Source of the DNA: Actinomycetes bacterium
Lineage (GTDB): Bacteria; Actinomycetota; Actinomycetes; Actinomycetales; Demequinaceae
Assembly: GCA_023411615.1 (NCBI GenBank)
Contig: JAEYOR010000047.1
Coordinates: forward strand, 1 to 25,591
Direction of reading: 5' to 3'
DNA: 25,591 bases
Positions 7,339-14,098 of the stretch are shown here, piece after piece. Under the pieces are notes generated by a model. The model was not told where the DNA came from, did not search any database, and worked only from the letters and a program-made list of their open reading frames with translations. The translations under genes were made by a program, and so were the position numbers. Every line of letters starts with the position of its first letter. Within the stretch, counting starts at the first letter, position 1.

Positions 7339-9021
7339 GTGGCAGAGTTCATCTACACGATGCATAAGGCGCGCAAGGCGCATGGCGACAAGGTCATCCT
7401 CGACGACGTCACGATGGCGTTCTACCCGGGCGCGAAGATCGGCGTCGTCGGTCCGAACGGTGCGGGAAAGTCGACCATCCTCAAGATCATGGCGGGCATC
7501 GAACAGCCGTCAAACGGTGAGGCGCGTCTCAGCCCCGGCTACAGCGTCGGCATCCTTCTCCAGGAACCACCGCTCAACGAGGACAAGGACGTCATCGGGA
7601 ACGTGCGCGAGGGTGTCGCCGAGGTGTACGCCAAACTCGAGCGCTTCAACCAGATTTCGGAAGAGATGGCGGACCCGGACGCCGACTACGACAAACTGCT
7701 CGCCGAAATGGGCACGCTCCAGGAGGAACTCGACCACGCGGATGCGTGGGACCTCGATAGCCAACTAGAGCAGGCAATGGACGCGTTGCGTTGCCCGCCG
7801 CCGGACGCTGACGTCAAGGTGCTGTCGGGTGGAGAGCGCCGCCGCGTCGCGCTGTGCAAGCTGCTTCTTGAGAAGCCTGACCTCCTCCTCCTCGACGAGC
7901 CCACAAACCACCTCGACGCCGAGTCAGTGCTGTGGCTTGAGCAGCACCTCGCGAAGTACCCCGGCGCCGTGCTTGCCGTCACCCACGACCGCTACTTCCT
8001 CGACCATGTCGCCGAATGGATCTGCGAGGTCGACCGCGGCCGCCTTTACCCCTACGAGGGCAATTACTCGACGTACCTGGAAAAGAAGCAAGAACGCCTT
8101 CAGGTGCAGGGCAAGAAGGACGCGAAGCTCGCCAAGCGCCTCAAGGAAGAGCTCGACTGGGTGCGCCAGAATCCCAAGGGCCGTCAAGCGAAGTCCAAGG
8201 CGCGCCTGTCCCGGTATGAAGAGATGGCGGCCGAGGCAGATCGGATGCGCAAGCTCGACTTCGAAGAGATCCAGATCCCGCCAGGCCCGCGCCTTGGCAA
8301 TGTGGTGATCGAGGCGAAGGGTCTCAAGAAGGGCTTTGGCGAACGCGTCCTCATCGACGACCTCAGTTTCTCACTGCCTCGCAACGGCATCGTCGGTGTC
8401 ATTGGCCCCAACGGCGTTGGAAAGACGACGCTGTTCAAGACGATCGTTGGACTTGAGCCCGTCGACAGCGGCGATCTCAAGATTGGTGAGACGGTCAAGA
8501 TCGCCTACGTCGACCAAAGCCGAGGTGGCATTGACCCCAACAAGACGCTGTGGGAGGTCGTCTCTGACGGACTTGACTACATCAACGTTGGCAAAGTCGA
8601 GATGCCGTCGCGTGCCTACGTGAGCGCCTTTGGGTTCAAAGGACCCGATCAGCAGAAGCCTGCTGGCGTGCTGTCGGGTGGCGAGCGCAACCGCCTCAAC
8701 CTCGCGCTCACGCTCAAGGAGGGCGGCAATGTGCTGCTCCTTGACGAGCCGACCAACGACCTCGATGTCGAGACTCTCGGTTCGCTGGAGAATGCGCTTC
8801 TCGAGTTCCCAGGCTGCGCCGTTGTCGTCTCTCACGACCGGTGGTTCCTCGACCGCGTGGCGACGCACATCCTCGCTTACGAAGGCACTGACGACAACCC
8901 GGCCAAGTGGTTCTGGTTCGAGGGCAACTTTGCTTCGTATGAGGAGAACAAGGTGGAGCGCCTCGGGGCCGACGCCGCGCGTCCGCATCGCGTGACGTAC
9001 CGCAAGCTCACGCGGGACTAG
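7339..9021 (+). CDS. ettA: energy-dependent translational throttle protein EttA (ABC-F ATPase)
   Basis: A soluble ABC-F protein of 560 residues, the usual EttA length, with two ATP-binding cassettes and no membrane domain. First cassette: Walker A GPNGAGKST (38-46), signature LSGGERR (162-168), Walker B LLLLDEPTNHLD (182-193). Second cassette: Walker A GPNGVGKTT (356-364), signature LSGGERN (445-451), Walker B LLLDEPTNDLD (466-476). The Lys/Arg-rich linker (about 245-325) corresponds to the P-site tRNA interaction motif. In E. coli, EttA binds the ribosomal E site and gates the first elongation step according to ATP/ADP. GTG at 7339 is chosen because it gives the conserved MAEFIYTM start with GGAG at 7330-7333. 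In-frame GTGs at 7333 and 7291 are alternatives. Confidence 0.95.
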   Translation: MAEFIYTMHKARKAHGDKVILDDVTMAFYPGAKIGVVGPNGAGKSTILKIMAGIEQPSNGEARLSPGYSVGILLQEPPLNEDKDVIGNVREGVAEVYAKLERFNQISEEMADPDADYDKLLAEMGTLQEELDHADAWDLDSQLEQAMDALRCPPPDADVKVLSGGERRRVALCKLLLEKPDLLLLDEPTNHLDAESVLWLEQHLAKYPGAVLAVTHDRYFLDHVAEWICEVDRGRLYPYEGNYSTYLEKKQERLQVQGKKDAKLAKRLKEELDWVRQNPKGRQAKSKARLSRYEEMAAEADRMRKLDFEEIQIPPGPRLGNVVIEAKGLKKGFGERVLIDDLSFSLPRNGIVGVIGPNGVGKTTLFKTIVGLEPVDSGDLKIGETVKIAYVDQSRGGIDPNKTLWEVVSDGLDYINVGKVEMPSRAYVSAFGFKGPDQQKPAGVLSGGERNRLNLALTLKEGGNVLLLDEPTNDLDVETLGSLENALLEFPGCAVVVSHDRWFLDRVATHILAYEGTDDNPAKWFWFEGNFASYEENKVERLGADAARPHRVTYRKLTRD

Positions 9022-9032
9022 CGGGTTCCGCC

Positions 9033-9443
9033 GTGGAGGATTGCATCGGTGGTGAGTGCGCATCGCCGTCGCCCACGTTTGACCCGTATGCGGGGCTGCC
9101 GAATCCCGATGATTGGCCAGAGCCTCCCGAGTGGATGTTCACGGCGCTGTACGTTGTCATCGCGATCATGGCGCTCGCTTTGGTCATCACCATCTTTGTT
9201 GCGCTTGCGACGTGGAGACGGAAGTCGGTGGAGACCCGTGGGCGCGAGCCTCAGGAATGGGTGGCGTTGAGCGAAATTCCAACGACAACGCGTGGTGGGG
9301 TGCGCGGCGTGCGGGAATCGGCGCCGAGTCACGGCGAGGATGAGGCCCGCGATAGCAACTCTCCGCCGCGTATCGCTAACGACGCGGGGGCCAGCAGCGG
9401 TGACGACGCGGGGGCCAGCAGCGGTGAGGACGTCAGCCGATAG
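9033..9443 (+). CDS. small single-pass membrane protein, function unknown
   Basis: A 136-residue protein not assigned to a family. The N-terminus (1-33) is short, acidic and Pro-rich with two Cys. One strong hydrophobic helix follows (about residues 35-60: MFTALYVVIAIMALALVITI), then a basic stop-transfer TWRRK and a long hydrophilic, probably disordered cytoplasmic tail. The tail ends in a duplicated 8-residue unit DAGASSGD/E. The GTG at 9033 lies 11 nt after the ettA stop and lacks a clear ribosome site, so the gene is probably read through from ettA. Its last 11 nt overlap the convergent thioesterase gene. Codon-position GC bias and the clean membrane segment support it as real. Confidence 0.65.
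   Translation: MEDCIGGECASPSPTFDPYAGLPNPDDWPEPPEWMFTALYVVIAIMALALVITIFVALATWRRKSVETRGREPQEWVALSEIPTTTRGGVRGVRESAPSHGEDEARDSNSPPRIANDAGASSGDDAGASSGEDVSR
9381..9428 (+). repeat. 24-bp tandem duplication in coding sequence
   Basis: Two adjacent 24-bp units (9381-9404 and 9405-9428) are identical except at the last base, encoding DAGASSGD then DAGASSGE. Identity at synonymous sites indicates a recent duplication rather than selection on the protein. Confidence 0.9.
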
Positions 9444-10317
9444 CGGGCATGCGGAGCATTCCCTCTTGGGACACGGAAGCGACGAGGCGACCGTCTTCAC
9501 TGAAGACCCATGCGCCGGTGAGCCCGCGCCCACCTTGGGACGTGGGGGAGTCCTGGACAAAGAGCAGCCATTCATCTGCGCGCGCCGGACGGTGCCACCA
9601 CATTGCGTGGTCGAGGCTCGCAAATGCCATGTGCGGAGTTGACCACGATGCGCCGTGTCGGCGTAGCGCGGGCTCAAGCATCACTTGATCGGAGCCGAAG
9701 GCGATGAGAGCACGATGTGTGAGGTCATCCGCCTCGATCGGCTCGCGAAGGCGCATCCACGCAGTCTGATATTGCTTTGGTCGAGAGTCGGGGGCGACGA
9801 GGATGGACCCTTCGACATGGCGGACGTCAAACGGTGCGGAATTGAGCCAGAAGTCCGCAACGGGGTGCCCCGCATGCGGGGTGAGGACGTCAATTCCTGA
9901 GACGACCGCAGAGGGCGGCGGCACCTCCGGCATTGGCACTTGGTGCTCGGGGCCTTCTTGATTGAGTTGGAACGACGCAATCATCGACAGGATCGGAACG
10001 CCGTCCTGAATGGCGTGAGTGCGACGGGCGGAAAAGGAACTTCCGTCACGGAGGATGTCGACCTCGAAGGTGATCGGCTTGGACGCGTCTCCCGCGCGCA
10101 AGAAGTACCCGTGCATCGAGTGAACGGCCCGGCCCTCGACCACTGTGTGACCTGCGGCGAGTACCGCTTGGGCGACCACCTGTCCGCCAAAGACGCGACC
10201 CCCGGGCATGGGGAGGGAGTCGCCTTCAAAGGTGGTGGCGGCTAGACGACGCAAGGTGAGCGCCGAAAGACCAGCCGCGACAGCACCGTGAGCTCGCGGG
10301 TCCTCAGTGGTATCCAT
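9433..10317 (-). CDS. tesB: acyl-CoA thioesterase II (TesB family)
   Basis: A double hot-dog thioesterase of 294 residues, expected to hydrolyse acyl-CoA to free fatty acid and CoA in the cytosol. The N-terminal hot dog has GGRVFGGQVVAQAVLAA and HSMHGYFLRAGD. The C-terminal hot dog carries the TesB catalytic elements: Asp236 in FASLDHAMWW, the Ser/Thr cluster in QDSPTSQGGRG (257-260), and Gln284 in SVSQEGMLR. It follows the globin gene by 40 nt on the same strand. TAGCCT (10329-10324) lies exactly 6 nt before the ATG with no Shine-Dalgarno sequence, so it may also have its own leaderless transcript. Confidence 0.93.
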   Translation of the reverse strand: MDTTEDPRAHGAVAAGLSALTLRRLAATTFEGDSLPMPGGRVFGGQVVAQAVLAAGHTVVEGRAVHSMHGYFLRAGDASKPITFEVDILRDGSSFSARRTHAIQDGVPILSMIASFQLNQEGPEHQVPMPEVPPPSAVVSGIDVLTPHAGHPVADFWLNSAPFDVRHVEGSILVAPDSRPKQYQTAWMRLREPIEADDLTHRALIAFGSDQVMLEPALRRHGASWSTPHMAFASLDHAMWWHRPARADEWLLFVQDSPTSQGGRGLTGAWVFSEDGRLVASVSQEGMLRMPAIG

Positions 10318-10357
10318 CCCACGAGGCTATAGCGCGTGGGCGGCTGCTCGGGGCGAC

Positions 10358-10819
10358 TCAGGTCCGCTCTGAGCCGGGCGTGGGGTCAAAGGTGTTGATG
10401 AGGGAGTGTGCCGCACGCTCAAGGTAATCGAGAAGTGTCGCTTCATGAAGAGGAGACAGCTGCTGCGCGATGACAGCCTCGCGCATGAGTGAGTACCAAT
10501 GATCGCGCGCCTCCGGATTCACGTGAAAACCCTGGTGGCGCATGCGCAGGCGTGGATGTCCACGCGTATCCGAATACGTCGTCGGTCCGCCCCAATACTG
10601 CTCAAGGAACAAAGTGAGACGTTCCTCTGCTCCTGTCATGTCATGTGCCGGGTACATCGGAGCCAAAATCGGGTCGGTACGTACTCCCTGGTAGAAGTGC
10701 GCAACGATGGCGCGGAAGGTCGCGTGACCGCCCATCGCCTCAAAGAAACTCTGCCCCTGTTCCTGAGTGGGACCTCCCCCCACCTTCATCCCAGGTGCCG
10801 GCTCGGGCGTCGTGCTCAT
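10358..10819 (-). CDS. glbO: group II truncated haemoglobin (GlbO-like)
   Basis: A 153-residue 2-on-2 globin. The group II signature is clear: HFYQGVRTDP with Tyr43 at B10, FLEQYWGGPTTYSDTRGHP, the proximal haem ligand His95 in RLRMRH (F8), and Trp108 (G8) in DHWYSLM. Members of this group bind O2 tightly and are linked to O2/NO handling or peroxidase-like chemistry. A flexible 20-residue N-terminus precedes the fold. The ATG overlaps the mscS stop (ATGA), so its translation is coupled to the channel gene. An internal ATG at codon 11 is possible but less attractive. Confidence 0.94.
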   Translation of the reverse strand: MSTTPEPAPGMKVGGGPTQEQGQSFFEAMGGHATFRAIVAHFYQGVRTDPILAPMYPAHDMTGAEERLTLFLEQYWGGPTTYSDTRGHPRLRMRHQGFHVNPEARDHWYSLMREAVIAQQLSPLHEATLLDYLERAAHSLINTFDPTPGSERT

Positions 10820-11883
10820 GACGCGTCGTCCTCAACCTTGGGGGCGCGCGAAGCGGGTGCCTCTGCGGAGTCGGTGGCGCCCATGATGAGCGTCTGGTCC
10901 GGCACGGCCAAGCGGATGCCGCGCTCGCCGAAGATGCGCCGCATCTCAAGGCGAACTGCACGCATGACCAACCATTGCTTGACGGGAACGCACTGAATGA
11001 GGAGCCGTACCGAGACGCTGTAGTAGTCAAAGGACTCGATGCCGGGGACTTCTGGTTCGGACAGAATTGCGCCGTCAACCTCGGGATCGGCTGCGCGGGC
11101 AGCGGCCACCGCGTCAAGCATCGCCTGGCGGGCGCGCTCAAGATCCGTTTCAATGCCGAGGCGTACCTCAATGAGGGCACGCGACCATAGCCGTGTCATA
11201 TTGCCCACGCGCAGAATCTCCCCGTTGGGGATGTACCACACGGTTCCATCGAGCGACCTGAGCCGGGTGGAGCGCAGGCCGACTTCCTCAACCGTGCCGC
11301 TCGCGGGGCCGAGATCTACGACGTCTCCTACCCCATATTGATCCTCGATGAGCATGAAGAGGCCCGAGAGGAGATCTTTGACAAGCGACTGCGCGCCAAA
11401 ACCAAACGCGACACCGACGATTCCAGCGGAAGCGAGGAGCGGCGCCACTGGCAAACCGATCATGTCGAGTGCCATGACGACGAGTACCGCGGCGATGACG
11501 ACGGCAAGCGCCGATTTGAGCACGGCGCCGATGGTGTTGGCGCGCTGGCGACGTCGCGTCGCGGCGAGACGGAGCTCTTGCGGGTCGATTGGTGGGATGT
11601 CGATGCGCGTGCGTTCAAGAGCCCGTCGGGCCCGGCGGCTCAGCGGCGTACCTGACTCGATCCCCCGGGTGACCGTGCGAATTGCGAGCCGTCCCAGAAC
11701 CCACAGGATGAGTGCACCGAGCAACGCGGCGCCGATGCCAATCGCCGATCCCGCGAGGTCCTGCACCCATTGCGGTGCATCGTCAAAGGCAGAACGCGCC
11801 CACGAGGTCCACACGGAGCCCTCGGAGTCGCTCGCGGGATCATTGGTGGCCGAGGTCGGGAGTGCAAGGAGCCAGGTGACCAT
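10816..11883 (-). CDS. small-conductance mechanosensitive channel (MscS family)
   Basis: A 355-residue inner-membrane protein. Hydrophobic segments lie at about residues 46-68, 121-142 and 148-168. The last is the pore helix with the expected Gly/Ala packing (ASAGIVGVAFGFGAQSLVKD). It runs into the MscS beta domain (LFMLIEDQYGVGDVV, GTVEEVGLRSTRLR, WYIPNGEIL). The C-terminal alpha/beta domain follows (residues 235-335), then a short charged tail. It should act as a tension-gated valve in osmotic downshock. The ATG is preceded by TAGGGT (11895-11890) and exactly 6 nt, with no ribosome site, so a leaderless message is likely. It heads the mscS-globin(-tesB) unit. Confidence 0.93.
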   Translation of the reverse strand: MVTWLLALPTSATNDPASDSEGSVWTSWARSAFDDAPQWVQDLAGSAIGIGAALLGALILWVLGRLAIRTVTRGIESGTPLSRRARRALERTRIDIPPIDPQELRLAATRRRQRANTIGAVLKSALAVVIAAVLVVMALDMIGLPVAPLLASAGIVGVAFGFGAQSLVKDLLSGLFMLIEDQYGVGDVVDLGPASGTVEEVGLRSTRLRSLDGTVWYIPNGEILRVGNMTRLWSRALIEVRLGIETDLERARQAMLDAVAAARAADPEVDGAILSEPEVPGIESFDYYSVSVRLLIQCVPVKQWLVMRAVRLEMRRIFGERGIRLAVPDQTLIMGATDSAEAPASRAPKVEDDAS

Positions 11884-11949
11884 GGATCCACCCTAATGCG
11901 GAGCGGCGAGGCCACCGTAAATGGAACGTGAACCTGGCAGGATGGGCGT
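11884..11949. promoter_or_regulatory. compact divergent promoter region, mscS / malQ
   Basis: Only 66 nt separate the two start codons. TAGGGT on the minus strand (11895-11890) sits 6 nt before the mscS ATG. CAGGAT on the plus strand (11938-11943) sits 6 nt before the malQ GTG. Both placements fit -10 boxes of leaderless transcripts. No good -35 elements are visible. Confidence 0.45.
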
Positions 11950-14079
11950 GTGAGCGACCACAGCGCCGATCAGTTGCCCTCCGAAGCCCTTGTCACGCTT
12001 GCGCGCGCCTGCGGCGTTGCGACCGAGGCGCACCTCATTGATGGCACCCACGTCCAGTGTTCGCGCGCCGCTATTGTCGCGGCGCTCGGGGCGATGGGAA
12101 TCGCCGCCGACACGGATGAGCATTGCCGTCAATCGCTCGTTGACCTCGAGGACTACATCTGGAAGCGCATCGTGCCGCCGGTGACAGTGCTCCGCACGGG
12201 CCGCATGCGGGACATTCACGTGCACGTGCCCGATGGTGCTCCTGTCTCTTGCGTGGTGCGCCTCGAGGACGGTGGCGAACTCGTTCTTGACCAGGTCGAT
12301 CACTACTGGGAACCGCGTGCGGTGGGCGGCGCACTCGTCGGCAGAGCGACGTTCCGCGTCCCAGCGGATTTGCCGCTCGGCTGGCATGTGGTTGAGGCGT
12401 CGTTCCCTGGATCTCGTGGACGCGGTTATCTCGTCATCACTCCTGAACGTCTCGACGTGCCCCCGTACGTCGAGCATCGCCGTCCATGGGGTTTCATGAC
12501 CCAGTTGTACTCGGTGCGCTCGCGGCGCTCATGGGGCATCGGCGACCTGGGCGATCTTGCCGATCTGTGCTCTCTTGCACGAATCCGTGCAGGGGCCGAC
12601 TTTGTCCTCATCAACCCGCTCCATGCAAATGAGGCAGTGCCGCCGCTGAGCGCCTCTCCGTATTTGCCGAGTTCGCGCCGTTTCATTGCACCGATGTACA
12701 TCCGCGTCGAGGACATTCCCGAGGTCGCGTATGTGCCCTCTCAGCAGCGCGCCGTCATCGAGTGGGAATCCGAGCGGCCAAGCCGTGCGAATGACACCGA
12801 CGCTTTGCTCGACCGGGATGAGTCATGGCGCGCAAAGCTCGCCGCACTTGAGCAGGTGTACGAGGCGCCTCGCTCTCCCGGCCGCGAGGCACAGTTCCAG
12901 GCGTATTGCATGCGGGAAGGCAAGGCGCTCGAGGACTACGCCACGTGGGCAGCCATTGCCGAGGAGTACGCGGGCGACGAATGGCCAACCGAGCTCGCCA
13001 CATCGTCGTCACCAGGGGTTGCCGCATGGCGTGACGTTCACGCCGATCGCGTTCTCTTCCATGCGTGGATGCAGTGGATCGCGGACGAACAGGCTACGGC
13101 GGCCCAGGCTGCTGCCGTCCAAGCGGGAATGGCAATCGGCATCATTGGCGACCTTGCCGTGGGCGTCCACCCCCAGGGTGCTGATGCATGGAGCCTGCAC
13201 CGCGTGCTCGCGTCGAACATGACAGTTGGCGCGCCGCCGGATGCTTTTAGTCCGTCAGGTCAGAACTGGTCACAGCCGCCATGGCAACCGCGAGCCCTTG
13301 AAGCGTCGGCGTATGTCCCGTTCCGTGACGTCGTCCGCTCCGCTGTGCGCCACGCTGGCGCCATTCGCATCGACCACATCCTCGGGATGTTCAGGCAGTG
13401 GTGGATTCCTGCGGGGCACGATTCGAGCGACGGCACCTATGTTCAGTTCGACCATGAATCGCTTGTTGGCATCATCGTGCTGGAGGCTCACCGCGCAGGC
13501 GCCATGGTGATTGGCGAGGACCTCGGCACCGTGGAGCCGTGGGTGAGGGAGTACCTCCATTCACGTGGCGTGCTTGGTACCTCGGTCATGTGGTTCGAGC
13601 GGGAGCACAACGGCGGCTTCACGCCTCCCGAGTACTACCGCCGCGACACACTCGCGACGGTCACCACCCATGACCTGCCCACCACCGCGCAAATGGTGGC
13701 AGGCACCCACATTGATATGCGCGCGGAGCTTGGACTCGTGGCCGACGTTGAGGCAGCCCGCGCGCAGGCTCGTCACGAGCGCGACACCCTCCTCGGGATG
13801 CTGAAAGAACGAGGGCTCATGATTCCCGATTACAACGATGAGGATGTCATCGCTGGTATCCATCGCCTTGTTCTGAGTTCACCCGCACTTCTCACGGGCG
13901 TGGCGCTGACCGACGCGGTGGGTGACATGCGCGCGCAAAACGTGCCAGGTACCTACCTCGAGTACCCCAACTGGCGCATCCCGTTGACGGACCGCAATGG
14001 GGTGCCTGTCCTGCTCGACGACCTTTTCGATCACCCTCGCCTGCAACGGCTCGTCGCGGCGATTCGCACAGCCAGGTAA
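11950..14079 (+). CDS. malQ: 4-alpha-glucanotransferase (amylomaltase, GH77)
   Basis: A cytosolic GH77 enzyme of 709 residues. It transfers maltooligosaccharide segments between alpha-1,4-glucans, as in maltodextrin or glycogen use. The length and extra N-terminal domain (about 1-170) match the long actinobacterial MalQ type. The catalytic core shows the nucleophile Asp475 in RIDHILGMFRQWW, the acid/base Glu523 in VIGEDLGTVEP, and the third carboxylate Asp575 in TTHDLPT. The substrate-site features LINPLHA and SPYLPSSRRF are also present. The GTG start at 11950 lacks an SD sequence and follows CAGGAT by 6 nt. It is divergent from mscS and convergent with pepN, 19 nt apart, with no other sugar genes nearby. 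Confidence 0.96.
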   Translation: MSDHSADQLPSEALVTLARACGVATEAHLIDGTHVQCSRAAIVAALGAMGIAADTDEHCRQSLVDLEDYIWKRIVPPVTVLRTGRMRDIHVHVPDGAPVSCVVRLEDGGELVLDQVDHYWEPRAVGGALVGRATFRVPADLPLGWHVVEASFPGSRGRGYLVITPERLDVPPYVEHRRPWGFMTQLYSVRSRRSWGIGDLGDLADLCSLARIRAGADFVLINPLHANEAVPPLSASPYLPSSRRFIAPMYIRVEDIPEVAYVPSQQRAVIEWESERPSRANDTDALLDRDESWRAKLAALEQVYEAPRSPGREAQFQAYCMREGKALEDYATWAAIAEEYAGDEWPTELATSSSPGVAAWRDVHADRVLFHAWMQWIADEQATAAQAAAVQAGMAIGIIGDLAVGVHPQGADAWSLHRVLASNMTVGAPPDAFSPSGQNWSQPPWQPRALEASAYVPFRDVVRSAVRHAGAIRIDHILGMFRQWWIPAGHDSSDGTYVQFDHESLVGIIVLEAHRAGAMVIGEDLGTVEPWVREYLHSRGVLGTSVMWFEREHNGGFTPPEYYRRDTLATVTTHDLPTTAQMVAGTHIDMRAELGLVADVEAARAQARHERDTLLGMLKERGLMIPDYNDEDVIAGIHRLVLSSPALLTGVALTDAVGDMRAQNVPGTYLEYPNWRIPLTDRNGVPVLLDDLFDHPRLQRLVAAIRTAR

Positions 14080-14098
14080 AGAACACCGAGGTAAGGCC

